Positions 28,620 to 38,686 of a stretch of 64,000 bases of DNA are shown in pieces (within the stretch, counting starts at the first letter, position 1; each line of letters begins with the position of its first letter). The stretch covers positions 1,054,001 to 1,118,000 of the forward strand of contig NZ_CP047984.1 of the NCBI RefSeq assembly GCF_009931655.1, read 5' to 3'. A program made the translations under genes and the position numbers. The notes below the pieces were generated by a model. That model saw nothing but the letters and a program-made list of their open reading frames with translations, did no database searches and was not told the origin of the DNA. This stretch comes from Pontibacter russatus (GTDB taxonomy: Bacteria; Bacteroidota; Bacteroidia; Cytophagales; Hymenobacteraceae).

Positions 28620-29483
28620 CTACTCCCCCGGAACCTGGTTTTGATGGTGGCTTTCCTCGAAACGAACAAGGTCCTCCAGCAGCTGGCGCGTGACGGCACC
28701 GGGCTTGCCAGCCCCAATCACCATATCATCTACCTGCACAACGGGCAATATACGCTTGGTGGTGCTGGTGAGAAAAGCCTCGCTCGCCTGCCTGATATCG
28801 TCAAGGGTTACGGTTGCTTCCACGGCGGGGTATCGCTTCGTGGCCAGCTCCAGCACGTGCTTCCGCGTAACACCCTGCAACATGCCGTGGGCAGGCGTGA
28901 CCACGGTTCCGTCCTGCCGCACAAGGAAGAAATTGCAGCGGGGCAGTTCCGACACTATGCCTTTGTGGTGGTACAGCACATCGTCTGCGCCCTGCTCTCT
29001 TATCTTTTGGAGGAGCCGGATGCCCATGGCATAATTAATGGTTTTCACTTCAGGGAATTCCCGCACATACTCGTGCGTGATGAGCTTCAGCCCCCTTTCC
29101 TGCAGCGCCTGTACGGGCATTGTGACCGGCTGCTGTAGAAGAAGCAGGTTAGGGGCCACAATGTCATAGCCGCTGTCGGAGTAGCCTCCTGTCAGAATCA
29201 TTTTCATGCCCGACACAGCCAGCGCGTTCAGCCCCACCAGTTTATATATGGCAGCCTTCAGTGCCTCATCGGAGAGCGGCAAAGGCAGGTGCATGAGCCG
29301 GGCAGACTCGTAGAAGCGGGCCAGGTACTCCTCCAGGAACAAAGGGCGCCCCTCGCTGATTCTGAAATAATCGAACACGCCGTAGCCGCGCTGTATGGCG
29401 AGGTCGCTTACGTGCAGGTGCGCCTGCCCCAGCGGCACTATCTCCTGCCTTACATAGGCATATAGCTTCTTTTCTGTTGACAC
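28620..29483 (-). CDS. Class IV aminotransferase (PLP)
   Basis: 287 residues of the fold-type IV family (branched-chain or D-amino-acid aminotransferase, or aminodeoxychorismate lyase). The PLP lysine is Lys147 in EVKTINYAMG. RGYGVFDYFRISEG (32-45) and SELPRCNFF (178-186) are the usual PLP-phosphate and cofactor-site blocks, and LQGVTRKHVLELA is the C-terminal signature. Subtype cannot be settled from sequence. Single gene, start within TCAACAG-ATG context without Shine-Dalgarno. Confidence 0.88.
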   Translation of the reverse strand: MSTEKKLYAYVRQEIVPLGQAHLHVSDLAIQRGYGVFDYFRISEGRPLFLEEYLARFYESARLMHLPLPLSDEALKAAIYKLVGLNALAVSGMKMILTGGYSDSGYDIVAPNLLLLQQPVTMPVQALQERGLKLITHEYVREFPEVKTINYAMGIRLLQKIREQGADDVLYHHKGIVSELPRCNFFLVRQDGTVVTPAHGMLQGVTRKHVLELATKRYPAVEATVTLDDIRQASEAFLTSTTKRILPVVQVDDMVIGAGKPGAVTRQLLEDLVRFEESHHQNQVPGE

Positions 29484-29600
29484 AGCCCTGCGATTACATT
29501 CTAAATGATTTTAAAAGATGAGGGTATTTCCGTTTTCTCTATTAAAACGGAAATACAGAAAGCATATATAAACTGCCGTGTCAGCAGCAAACCTGTCCGC

Positions 29601-30482
29601 TTATTTTCCCATCAACTGCCGCACCGCCTCCGGAGAAATGATGGGCGTGGCGCCTTTCTGCGTGGCCACCAGCGCGCCCATGGCACAGGCCATCCGCAAT
29701 GCCTCCGGGTAGCTTTTGCCTGTGATATAGTTAACCAGGAAAGTCGCCAGGAAAGCATCCCCGCTCCCGATGGTGTCCTCCACCTCCACCCGGAAACCTG
29801 CCTGCTCAAAGTACCCTGTGTCGCACAGCACGGCCGCCCCGTTCTCGCCGCGCGTCACGATGATGGTCTGCACCGCATAATGCGATCTCAGGAAAGCCAT
29901 CGCTGTTTGTTCGTCTGTATAGGGCTGGTGCCACCCGGCTATCTCCATCAACTCGTGGTGGTTCATCTTCACCATATCTGCCTGCTGCAAAAGTGGCTCC
30001 AGCACTTCCAGTGAGTAGTGCGGCGGCCGCAGGTTCACGTCAAACACCTTCCCCTTTGCTACTTTCAGCAAAGCAAGCAGGGTGTCGCGGGTTGTTACAT
30101 TGCGGGCGGCGAGGCTGCCATATATAAAATAATCACTCTGGGCCACCACCTGCTCCAGTCCCTCCTGCGGCTGTATATAATCCCAGGCCACGGGCTGCAC
30201 AATCTCGTAGCTAACTTCGCTCCGGTTGCTGACGTTTACCAGCACCACACCCGTTTCCTGCGTCTCGTCCACCTGCACCCACTGGCTGTCCACGCCTTTC
30301 TGCTTCAGGTAAGCAAGCAGTTTGTCGCCCAGGTCATCGCAGCCCACGCGGCTCACCACCGTGGGCCGCAGCCCCTGGTACTGCAGGTGGATGGCCACGT
30401 TCATAGGCGCTCCGCCCGGCAGTTTCCCGTCGGGCAGCATGTCCCAGAGCATTTCCCCAAAGCAGACAATTTTCTCGTTCAT
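29601..30482 (-). CDS. PfkB-family sugar kinase, fructokinase-like
   Basis: 293 residues of the ribokinase/PfkB family. LPGGAPMNVAIHL (21-33) is the N-terminal signature, and DTIGSGDAFLATF (236-248) carries the catalytic Asp242 and anion hole. NLRPPHY and VKMNHHELMEI are typical of bacterial fructokinases. It phosphorylates a ketose or related sugar. It lies 183 bases downstream of a same-strand sugar porter, so the two probably form an uptake and phosphorylation unit. Confidence 0.88.
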   Translation of the reverse strand: MNEKIVCFGEMLWDMLPDGKLPGGAPMNVAIHLQYQGLRPTVVSRVGCDDLGDKLLAYLKQKGVDSQWVQVDETQETGVVLVNVSNRSEVSYEIVQPVAWDYIQPQEGLEQVVAQSDYFIYGSLAARNVTTRDTLLALLKVAKGKVFDVNLRPPHYSLEVLEPLLQQADMVKMNHHELMEIAGWHQPYTDEQTAMAFLRSHYAVQTIIVTRGENGAAVLCDTGYFEQAGFRVEVEDTIGSGDAFLATFLVNYITGKSYPEALRMACAMGALVATQKGATPIISPEAVRQLMGK

Positions 30483-30665
30483 CCGGATTCTTGGTTAGAT
30501 TTTAGACTGTTGATGTTAGACTTTAGACACAGGACATAATACTAAAATCATATATAGGATTTACTTTGCCCCAATCTGGATGGTGTTGCTTACATAGCTT
30601 CTGTTTTCTTACACTTTATTACACATTCGATGTATTGTGTCTTATGACTAACGTCTGGTGTCCTC

Positions 30666-32018
30666 TTACATCCTTTCCTTTTGCAGCGCCTCCTCGTCCA
30701 CCACGGCGCGCCCGATTTGCTCCAGCGAGGTTTCCTTGGTTTCTGGCATCATGCGCCACACAAATAGCAGTTGCAGCACCATCATCAGGCAGAAGATGAG
30801 GAAGGTCCAGCCGCCACCCAGCGTTTCGGCGATATAGGGAAAGGCGAAAGCGATGATGGCCGCCAGCAGCCAGTGCGTGAAGCTGCCCAGCGCCTGCCCC
30901 GAGGCCCGCACCTCGTTCGGGAAAATCTCGGAGATAAACACCCAGATGACCGCCCCCTGCGAGAAGGCGAAGAAGGCGATGTAAACGAACAGGTAGATAG
31001 GCACGGCATAGCCGCCAAAGTTGCCGGTGAAGAACGCGAAGGAGACAAGCCCCAGCGTGATAATCAACCCGAATGAGCCAATGAGCATGAGCGTCCGGCG
31101 CCCGAAGCGATCAATGAAGTTGAGGGCCAGCAGCGTGAACAGGAAGTTCACCAGCCCCACGCCCGCCGACGAAAGCAGCGCCGAGCTTGTGCCCAAACCC
31201 GTCATCTCGAAAATGCGCGGGGCATAATAAATGATGGCGTTGATGCCCGACAGCTGGTTGAAAAAAGCAAAAAGCACCGCCAACGTGATAGGTTTGCTGT
31301 AGCGGCCGGAGAAGAGCGACGCGGCGGGTTTGGTGACGTCTTTTTTGGAGGAGCTGATAATCTCCCGGACAGTTTGCCCTGCGTCGGCGCCGGGGTTTGC
31401 GGTCTGCAGGATATTCCTCGCCTCCTCTACCCGGTTGCGCTTCAGGATGAGCCAGCGCGGGCTCTCCGGCACGAACAGCACCCCCAGCAGGAAGCCGATG
31501 GCCGGGAAGGCCTCCACCCCCAGCATCCAGCGCCAGTCGTTGGGCCCGGTGCCGCCGATGAGGTAATTGGACAGGAACGCCACCAGGATGCCAAACACCA
31601 CATTGAACTGGAACAGCGCCACCAGCCTACCCCGCGATTTGGCCGGGGCAATCTCGCTTATATATAAGGGGGCCGTCACCGACGAGGCACCCACGCCCAG
31701 GCCGCCGAGGAAGCGGAAAAACAGGAAGGCCCACCAGCCGGTTGCCAGTGCCGAGCCCACCGCCGACACAAAATAAAAGACGCCTATCCAGAAGAGCGTT
31801 TTCTTGCGGCCCAGCGCATCAGAGGGGATGCCGCCAAACAGGGCGCCAATCACGGTGCCGAAAAGGGCGATGGAAACGGTGAGGCCGTGTTCGAACACGT
31901 CCAGGTCCCAGACATCCTGGATGGCCCGCTCTGCCCCGGAAATCACGGCCGTGTCAAAACCAAACAGAAAGCCGCCGAGGGCCACCACAATCGACCACAG
32001 GAAAACTTTTTTATTCAT
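30666..32018 (-). CDS. MFS sugar porter
   Basis: 450 residues with twelve hydrophobic helices. Sugar-porter family signatures are present: FRFLGGLGVGASSVTAPLYI in helix 4, PESPRWL in the central region, NQLSGINAIIYYAP in helix 7 and GRR motifs in the loops after helices 2 and 8. It is similar to XylE/GlcP-type sugar/proton symporters. Same strand as the PfkB kinase downstream; with a cytoplasmic kinase, proton-driven uptake of free hexose is the likely role. Confidence 0.92.
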   Translation of the reverse strand: MNKKVFLWSIVVALGGFLFGFDTAVISGAERAIQDVWDLDVFEHGLTVSIALFGTVIGALFGGIPSDALGRKKTLFWIGVFYFVSAVGSALATGWWAFLFFRFLGGLGVGASSVTAPLYISEIAPAKSRGRLVALFQFNVVFGILVAFLSNYLIGGTGPNDWRWMLGVEAFPAIGFLLGVLFVPESPRWLILKRNRVEEARNILQTANPGADAGQTVREIISSSKKDVTKPAASLFSGRYSKPITLAVLFAFFNQLSGINAIIYYAPRIFEMTGLGTSSALLSSAGVGLVNFLFTLLALNFIDRFGRRTLMLIGSFGLIITLGLVSFAFFTGNFGGYAVPIYLFVYIAFFAFSQGAVIWVFISEIFPNEVRASGQALGSFTHWLLAAIIAFAFPYIAETLGGGWTFLIFCLMMVLQLLFVWRMMPETKETSLEQIGRAVVDEEALQKERM

Positions 32019-32394
32019 CGGATGAGTTCTTTATAGATGGCATGTTGGGCTCCAATTGTCTGCACCTTTTGTTTGATGCGTCAGAGGCAGCCACAGGAAA
32101 ATACGCATCAATATATAAAAACAATAGGGAGGAAAGTGCCTTGCCCATAATATTTTAATGTTCAGCCAGAACAGGCTATATATCCTATATGAGTTTCACG
32201 CTAGCTACTCAGCGGGAGATTCACGGCAACCACAATATGGCGCAGTTCTTGTCTGGTGTGAGGCGAATAAACCGGAGCGGCCGGAATGTTATATAACCGG
32301 AAATCGTTTGTAACTCGCAGGCGCAAACACGGGTTAAGCAGTCAGTAATGGCCGCAGCAACCGGTCTGCGCCATCCTGGATATAGAATTTACAC
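32019..32394. other. Divergent intergenic region
   Basis: Lies between the sugar porter and PBP1A. It contains three TATATA hexamers (near 32112, 32177 and 32291) and no gene, repeat or strong hairpin that I can see. Promoters for both genes should be here. Confidence 0.45.
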
Positions 32395-34866
32395 ATGAAG
32401 CGTGTGCTGAAGAAGATTTTTCATTTACTTATATATAAACTCATCCTGCCAGTTCTCCTGTTCCTGAAAAGGGAATTCCACCGGTTTTTCCTGAGCCAGA
32501 AACCGAAATTCACCCGCGCCTACTGGCAGCACAAATGGAACCGGGCCCGCAGCTTTGATTTCAAAAACGCTAAATTTTCCGATTTCAGGTTCCTGTTCCG
32601 GGCGGCGCTGAAAACTACGCTCTTTCTGTTGCTGCTGTTCTCCTTCTTCTATATGGCCGTGTTCCTGGGCGTCTTCGGCCATATGCCTTCCAAGCGCGAG
32701 CTGCGGGCGCGGCAGAACAACACGGCGTCGGAGGTGTACTCGGCGGACGGGGTGCTGCTGGGCCGCTACTATATACAGGACCGCACCAACATCAGGTATG
32801 ATGACATCGCCCCTGCTGCCATTGAGGCGCTGATCGCCACGGAGGATGCCCGCTTTTATGAGCACAGCGGCGTGGATGTCCGCAGCTCGTTCCGGGTGCT
32901 CATCAAGTCGCTGCTGCTGCAGGAGGACGCGGGCGGCGGCAGCACGCTGAGCCAGCAGCTGGCCAAGAACCTGTACCCCCGCCAGGATTACAAGCTGTGG
33001 GACATGCCCGTGAACAAGCTGCGCGAGATCATCATCGCCCGCAAGCTGGAGGACATCTACTCCAAAGAGGAACTGCTGGAGCTCTACCTGAACACCGTGC
33101 CGATGGGCGGCAACCTATATGGCATTGAGCGGGCGAGCAGGCGCTTTTTCAACACCACCGCCGACTCCCTGAAAACCGAGGAAGCCGCCGTGCTGATCGG
33201 CATGCTGAAGGCCACCACCTCCTATAACCCGCGCCTGCACCCGGAGCGGGCGCAGCAGCGGCGCAACGTGGTGCTGAACCAGATGGCCAAGTACGACTAC
33301 CTCTCCGCCGCCAAAGCCGACTCGCTGAAGAAGCTGCCGCTGGAACTGCACTACCGCTACATCACCCACAACGATGGCCTGGCACCCTACTTCCGGGAGC
33401 AACTGCGCCAGGAACTGGAGCAATGGGCGGCCTCGCAGAAGAAAAAGAACGGCGAGCCCTACAACCTCTACACCGACGGCCTGAAGATATACACCACCAT
33501 CGACGCGGGCATGCAGCGGCACGCGGAGCAGGCCGTGCGTCGCCGCATGGCGCTGCTGCAAAAGAAATTCGACCAGCACTGGAAAAACAGGACGCCGTGG
33601 GGCAAAGACGCCAACGTGATCCAGGCCGCCATGCAGCGCTCCGACCGCTACCGGAAAATGCAGCAGGCGGGCGTTTCTGACGAGGAAATCCGGAACGTGT
33701 TCCGGCAGCCGGTTCCCATGAACGTGTTTAGCTGGGGCGGAAGCGAGAAAAAAGAAATGAGTCCGCTGGATTCGCTCGCCTACTACGGGCGCTTCCTCAA
33801 CACTGGCCTGCTGGCGATGGACCCGCGCACCGGCTACGTGCGGGCCTGGGTGGGCGGCATCAACCACGACATCTTTAAATACGACCATGTGCGCTCCCGG
33901 CGGCAGGTGGGCTCTACGTTTAAGCCGATTGTGTATGCCGCCGCGCTGGAGAAAGGCATCAGCCCCTGCACATTTTTCCCGAACGAGCGCCAGACCTATC
34001 CTGAGTACGATAACTGGTCGCCGCAAAATGCGACGGAGCAGTATGGGGGCGAGTACAGCATGCGGGGCGCGCTGGCGCACTCAGTCAACACGGTTTCTGC
34101 GCAGGTGATGATGCAAGCCGGGGTGGAGCGAACGGTGGAACTGGCCCGCAGGCTCGGCATCAAGAGCGACCTTCCGGCCGTTCCGTCACTGGCGCTCGGC
34201 ACCGCCGACATTTCGCTGCTGGAGATGGTGAGCGCCTACGCCGCGTTCGCCAACGAAGGCTACCAAGTGGTGCCCACGTACATCACCAGGATAACGGACC
34301 GCAGCGGCAACGTGATCCGGCAGCATCATGCAAACGAGTTTCCCCGGCGGGTGCTGGCCCGGAAAAACGCGGCCATTATGCTACACCTGATGCAGGGCGT
34401 GGTGGAGGAAGGAAGCGCCGCCAAGCTTCGTTCTGAGTTTGATTTGAAGATGGACATCGCCGGCAAGACAGGCACTACGCAGGAAAACGCCGACGGCTGG
34501 TTTATCGGCATCACGCCCAAGTTGGTAACCGGAGTGTGGGTAGGCGCCGAGAGCCCGAAAGTGCGCTTCCGGACACTGGCGCTGGGCCAGGGCTCCAGCA
34601 CGGCCCTGCCAGTGTGGGGCGACTTCATGAAACGCATCGCCCTCGACCCTGACTACCCGGGTTATATGCGGAGCCAGTTCGACCCGCTCCCGGAAAAGTT
34701 GCAGGAGCAACTGGACTGCGCCTCCTTCAGGGCTGAGCCGCCGCCGCAGAACTTCCTTGACCGCCTGTTCGAGAACGTGGCAGATAAAGCCGTGAAATCC
34801 TATGAAGAATGGAAAGCGGAGTGGAAGCAGCGCCGCCAGGAAAGAAGGCAGCGCAGACGGAATTAG
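32395..34866 (+). CDS. Class A penicillin-binding protein (PBP1A-like)
   Basis: 823 residues: a basic cytoplasmic N-terminus of about 70 residues, one membrane anchor (about 75-95), a GT51 glycosyltransferase domain with the catalytic Glu near 150 in ATEDARFYEHSG and GGSTLSQQLAKN, then a transpeptidase domain. Active-site motifs are Ser507-Thr-Phe-Lys510, Ser563-Val-Asn565 and Lys691-Thr-Gly. The C-terminal tail is basic and Arg/Gln-rich. It polymerises and crosslinks peptidoglycan. Monocistronic. Confidence 0.94.
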   Translation: MKRVLKKIFHLLIYKLILPVLLFLKREFHRFFLSQKPKFTRAYWQHKWNRARSFDFKNAKFSDFRFLFRAALKTTLFLLLLFSFFYMAVFLGVFGHMPSKRELRARQNNTASEVYSADGVLLGRYYIQDRTNIRYDDIAPAAIEALIATEDARFYEHSGVDVRSSFRVLIKSLLLQEDAGGGSTLSQQLAKNLYPRQDYKLWDMPVNKLREIIIARKLEDIYSKEELLELYLNTVPMGGNLYGIERASRRFFNTTADSLKTEEAAVLIGMLKATTSYNPRLHPERAQQRRNVVLNQMAKYDYLSAAKADSLKKLPLELHYRYITHNDGLAPYFREQLRQELEQWAASQKKKNGEPYNLYTDGLKIYTTIDAGMQRHAEQAVRRRMALLQKKFDQHWKNRTPWGKDANVIQAAMQRSDRYRKMQQAGVSDEEIRNVFRQPVPMNVFSWGGSEKKEMSPLDSLAYYGRFLNTGLLAMDPRTGYVRAWVGGINHDIFKYDHVRSRRQVGSTFKPIVYAAALEKGISPCTFFPNERQTYPEYDNWSPQNATEQYGGEYSMRGALAHSVNTVSAQVMMQAGVERTVELARRLGIKSDLPAVPSLALGTADISLLEMVSAYAAFANEGYQVVPTYITRITDRSGNVIRQHHANEFPRRVLARKNAAIMLHLMQGVVEEGSAAKLRSEFDLKMDIAGKTGTTQENADGWFIGITPKLVTGVWVGAESPKVRFRTLALGQGSSTALPVWGDFMKRIALDPDYPGYMRSQFDPLPEKLQEQLDCASFRAEPPPQNFLDRLFENVADKAVKSYEEWKAEWKQRRQERRQRRRN

Positions 34867-35110
34867 CAGGACTTTTATATATAGCCTATAGCGAGAGCGC
34901 CTCGATCTTGACCTGCTGTCGCCGGGTCTCTTGTCGGATAGTTAACCTGCATCACGATGGGATACAGGTTTAGGAACCTGCTACATATAACTGAGGTATC
35001 CTGCAACTTAGGTTTCCTAATATCATCCTTCACATCCAAAAGCTATAACCTGCGTTTTCATCAGCAGGGCAATGTAGCGCCATGTATACATCTTCATAAC
35101 AAAAAAACGG

Positions 35111-35977
35111 ATGAAAGTAGGATTTATAGGATTGGGCATTATGGGCAGCCGCATGGCAGCCAACCTGCAACGCGCGGGCCACAAGTTGGTGGTATACAAT
35201 CGCACACAGGCCAAGGCAGACGAACTGGTAGAAAAAGGAGCGGTGCGGGCGCAGTCGGTGGAGGAGGTGGCAAAGCAGTGCCGCCTGGTGTTTACGATGC
35301 TGGCCACGCCCGAAGCGGTGGAGGAAGTGGCCGTGGGGCCAGACGGCTTTTTGCGCGCGCTGCCCGGCAACTCGCTCTGGGTAGACTGCAGCACCGTGAA
35401 TCCCTCCTTTTCCCAAAAGATGGGCCATATTGCCCGAAAAATGGGACAGCGCTTTCTGTATGCGCCGGTGTCGGGCTCGCTGGTACCGGCCGAAAAAGGC
35501 GAGCTAATCTTTTTGGTAGGCGGCGACGCGGCAGATCTGGAACAGGTACGGGAACTGCTGGACGTGATGGGGAAAAGCGTTGTACACGCAGGCGAAAACG
35601 GGCAGGGCGCCAGCATGAAAATTGTGATCAACATGCTGCTGGCGCAGGCCATGGCCGCCTTTTCGGAGTCGCTGCGCCTGGGCACTGCCCTGGGTATAGC
35701 GGAAGAAACGCTTTGCCAGACGCTGCTCAGCACACCCGCCGCTGCGCCTTTTCTCAAGCTGAAACAGCAAAAGCTCCTGAACCGCGACTTCTCGCCGGAG
35801 TTCCCGCTGGAGTGGATGCACAAAGACCTGCACCTGGCCAGCATCACGGCCTATGAGCAGAACATTGCGCTGCCTTCGCTGCAAACCACCAAAGAGCTGT
35901 ATGCCCAGGCCAAACAGCAGGGTTTTGGGGAGGAAGATCTGTCGGCCATATATAAAGTTTTCCGGCCGGATGCTTGA
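35111..35977 (+). CDS. 3-hydroxyisobutyrate dehydrogenase-family oxidoreductase
   Basis: 288 residues of the beta-hydroxyacid dehydrogenase family. NADP-binding GFIGLGIMGSRMA (4-16), substrate block CSTVNPSFS (93-101) and catalytic Lys170 in GQGASMKIVINMLL are all present. The glyoxylate/succinic semialdehyde reductase (GLYR-like) branch fits best because the N-terminal fold carries VVYNRT. Physiological substrate unknown. Followed by a palindromic repeat at 35991. Confidence 0.88.
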   Translation: MKVGFIGLGIMGSRMAANLQRAGHKLVVYNRTQAKADELVEKGAVRAQSVEEVAKQCRLVFTMLATPEAVEEVAVGPDGFLRALPGNSLWVDCSTVNPSFSQKMGHIARKMGQRFLYAPVSGSLVPAEKGELIFLVGGDAADLEQVRELLDVMGKSVVHAGENGQGASMKIVINMLLAQAMAAFSESLRLGTALGIAEETLCQTLLSTPAAAPFLKLKQQKLLNRDFSPEFPLEWMHKDLHLASITAYEQNIALPSLQTTKELYAQAKQQGFGEEDLSAIYKVFRPDA

Positions 35978-35990
35978 TGTATATATAAAA

Positions 35991-36020
35991 TGTAGAGACG
36001 CAACATGTTGCGTCTCTACA
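35991..36020. repeat. Perfect 30-bp palindrome, REP-like
   Basis: TGTAGAGACGCAACA is followed directly by its exact reverse complement. Hairpins built on GTAGAGACGC are, to my recollection, scattered widely in Bacteroidota and cyanobacterial genomes. It lies between two convergent genes and may also end transcription. Confidence 0.75.
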
Positions 36021-36030
36021 AACCATCAAC

Positions 36031-36981
36031 CTACGGCACAATCACGATTTTGCCCGTGGTGTGCCCCGACTGTATCTGGTTCAGCGCCTCGGCCGCTTCG
36101 TCTAAGGTGTAGGTGTTGCTGACATGTACTTTCAGCTGCCCCGACTCCGCCAGTTCCCGCAGTTCATCCAGCTGGCTGGCGTTGGGCTCCACAAACACAT
36201 AGTGGAAGTTGATGTTCTTGTCGATATTCTCCCCGTGGTTCAGGATGGAAACGAGCGTTCCGTTCGGCTTCAGCGCCGGCAGGCTTTGCTCCAGCGTTTC
36301 GCCGCTGGCACAGTCGAAGATTAAATCAACCCCATTGGGCACCAGCTTTTTTACCGCCTCCCCGATATTAGTGTCTTTGTAGTCGAGGGTGTGGTCGGCG
36401 CCCAGTTCTTTCATATAGCCGTGGTTTTTCTCGCTGGCCACCCCAATTACTTTTGCGCCTTTTGCCTTGGCCTGCTGGATGCCCAGGGAACCCACACCGC
36501 CGGAAGCGCCCAGTATCAGCACCGTCTGGCCCTGTTGCAGTTGCCCGGCATCAAACATGGACTGATAGGCGGTGAGGCCCACCAGCGGGATGCCCGCAGC
36601 CTCTTCCCACGATATGTTCTTTGGCTTCTTCGCCAGGTATGTTTCCGGCAGCACGATGTACTCAGCAAAGGTGCCATAGTGCACCAAAGGCCGCCGGGCA
36701 TAGGCATATACCTCGTCGCCCACGCTAAACCGGCGGGCGCTGAAGCCGCGCGCTTCTATCACACCGGCCATATCCCAGCCCGGAATCACCGGGAACTCGT
36801 AGGGCAGAAAGTCCTTCAGATACCCTTCACGCACGGCATAGTCCACAGGGTTGACACCGGCCGCCTTGATGCGCACCAGCACCTCCCCTTCTCCCAACTC
36901 TGGAATTTCTAAAGTAGTAATCTTTATTTTCTCCGGTCCGCCGAACTCCTCATATGTCGCTGCTTTCATTTGTTTTTTCAT
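36031..36981 (-). CDS. NADP-dependent quinone oxidoreductase-like (MDR family)
   Basis: 316 residues of the zinc-less medium-chain dehydrogenase/reductase family. N-terminal GroES-like part (VRIKAAGVNPVDYAVREGY, WDMAGVI) and Rossmann part with LGASGGVGSLGIQQAKAKGA. No structural or catalytic zinc cysteines are present, which points to a quinone oxidoreductase or crotonyl-type reductase rather than alcohol dehydrogenase. Single gene with its own upstream region. Confidence 0.88.
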   Translation of the reverse strand: MKKQMKAATYEEFGGPEKIKITTLEIPELGEGEVLVRIKAAGVNPVDYAVREGYLKDFLPYEFPVIPGWDMAGVIEARGFSARRFSVGDEVYAYARRPLVHYGTFAEYIVLPETYLAKKPKNISWEEAAGIPLVGLTAYQSMFDAGQLQQGQTVLILGASGGVGSLGIQQAKAKGAKVIGVASEKNHGYMKELGADHTLDYKDTNIGEAVKKLVPNGVDLIFDCASGETLEQSLPALKPNGTLVSILNHGENIDKNINFHYVFVEPNASQLDELRELAESGQLKVHVSNTYTLDEAAEALNQIQSGHTTGKIVIVP

Positions 36982-37156
36982 AGCTGATATGGATATAGGT
37001 TAAAAAAGAAGGGCAGTAAAACACAGCCCTCTCCTTCAACCTACGCAGCGGCGCATGAAAAGGCTTCTTTATATAGGGTATGATATATGGCGTGATGAGA
37101 TGCACGCGACGCATGTATGGCACTACCTGCACAGCATCCATTACCAGGCTTGCAGG

Positions 37157-38491
37157 CTATACCACCGCCTTGTGCGAGATGGTTTCCTCCACGGGGATGT
37201 TTTCCTGCTTGTTGCCCAGGATGAAGCGGTTTCCGGTATCGTAAGTGAAATAGCTCCAGAACCAGTTGACACTCACGATCAGTTTGTTGCGGAAGCCCAC
37301 GAGGGAGATGAGGTGGATGAACATCCAGATGAGCCAGGCGAGGAAGCCCTGGGTCTTGATCTCTTTGTGGAAGAGCTTCAGGTCGGCCACGGCGTGGTTG
37401 CGCCCCACGGTGGCCATGGCGCCTTTGTCGTTGTAGTCAAAAGCCTTCATCGGTTCTCCTGCCAGCATGTTACGGATGTTCTCTCCCAGCAGGCGGCCCT
37501 GCTGCATGGCGGGCTGCGCCAGCATCGGGTGGCCCTGCGGGTTCTCGGGCGTCACCATGGCGGCAATGTCGCCGATGGCGAATATATTGTCGTAGCCCGC
37601 CACGCGGTTATAGGCATCCACCTGCAGCCGGTTCCCCTTCAGCACGCTCTCCGGGTGGATGCCTTGGATAGGTGCCCCGGACACGCCCGCCGCCCATATC
37701 ACGGTGCGGCTGATCAGCGTTTCCCCAGAGTCCAGGTACACGGTGTAGCCGTCGTAGGACTTCACGCGGCGGTTCAGCCACACCTTCACCCCAAAATCCT
37801 CCAGGTATTTCAGCGCCTCCTTCGAGGCCTCCTCCGACATGCCCTTCAGCAGCACCGGGCCGCTCTGCACCAGGTGGATGTCCATGTCGCAGAAGTTGAG
37901 TTCCCTGTAGTCTTTCGGGAACACGTGCTTGCGCAGCTCGCTCAGTGCCCCGGCCAGTTCCACCCCCGTCGGCCCGCCGCCCACGATCACGTAGTCCATC
38001 AGGCTGTTTATCTGCTCTTCGTCCGCCACCTGCAGTGCCTTCTCAAAGTTCTGCAGAATAGTGTTACGCAGCGTCAGCGCATCATCCAGGCTCTTCATCG
38101 AGATGGTTTTGGCCTCCATCACCTTGTCCCCGAAAAAGTTGGAGGTGGCACCCGTGGCCAGCACCAGGTAATCGTATTCGATCAGCCCGATGGAGGTTTC
38201 GACCATGCGGTTGGCCGTGTCTACCTGCTCCACCTCCGCGAGCCGGAAATAAAAGTTCTGCTGGTCGTGAAAGATTTTCCGGAAGGGGTGGATGATGGAG
38301 TCCGCCTCCACACCGGCCGTCGCCACCTGGTAGAGCAGCGGCTGAAAGGTGTGGTAGTTTTCGCGGTCTACCAGCACCACCTGCACCTCCGCGCCGCGCA
38401 GCGCCTTGGCCAGTTCTATCCCCGCAAAGCCTCCCCCGATGATGAGCACGCGGGGCTTCCCTGTATGTTCTATCCTTGTCTGTTGCGTCAT
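37157..38491 (-). CDS. ndh: Type II NADH dehydrogenase (NDH-2)
   Basis: 444 residues. FAD-binding IIGGGFAGIELAKAL (15-29), NADH-binding YVIVGGGPTGVELAGAL in the middle, and WAAGVSGAPI and FAIGDIAAM near the quinone-side FAD contact match NDH-2. A hydrophobic or amphipathic C-terminal region (GFLAWLIWMFIHLISLVGF) would seat it on the inner membrane. It passes electrons from NADH to menaquinone without pumping protons. Start context CTTTATATATG. Confidence 0.92.
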   Translation of the reverse strand: MTQQTRIEHTGKPRVLIIGGGFAGIELAKALRGAEVQVVLVDRENYHTFQPLLYQVATAGVEADSIIHPFRKIFHDQQNFYFRLAEVEQVDTANRMVETSIGLIEYDYLVLATGATSNFFGDKVMEAKTISMKSLDDALTLRNTILQNFEKALQVADEEQINSLMDYVIVGGGPTGVELAGALSELRKHVFPKDYRELNFCDMDIHLVQSGPVLLKGMSEEASKEALKYLEDFGVKVWLNRRVKSYDGYTVYLDSGETLISRTVIWAAGVSGAPIQGIHPESVLKGNRLQVDAYNRVAGYDNIFAIGDIAAMVTPENPQGHPMLAQPAMQQGRLLGENIRNMLAGEPMKAFDYNDKGAMATVGRNHAVADLKLFHKEIKTQGFLAWLIWMFIHLISLVGFRNKLIVSVNWFWSYFTYDTGNRFILGNKQENIPVEETISHKAVV

Positions 38492-38686
38492 ATATAAAGC
38501 GATATAACTTGGGCCACAGCTCTCCCGCTGCCCGGCAGGGTGCCTATATAGAAGCAGCAGCCCTACCGCAACATTTACGGAGACGGACTGCTGCCGTTAT
38601 GGTTGAAGGGCCTGTGGCCAGGGCACGCCGCCCCCACCGCCTGCACCAAGAGTAGCCTCCGGCATTGCAGCGGCGGGCCCGTACGG

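Noticed and set aside
33115..34080. A 321-codon minus-strand ORF inside the PBP1A gene
   Set aside because: Antisense of a conserved transpeptidase region; product composition is shadow-like.
37055..38497. A 480-codon plus-strand ORF antisense to ndh
   Set aside because: The minus-strand NDH-2 has all cofactor motifs; the antisense product is His/Val/Gln-rich with no recognisable fold.
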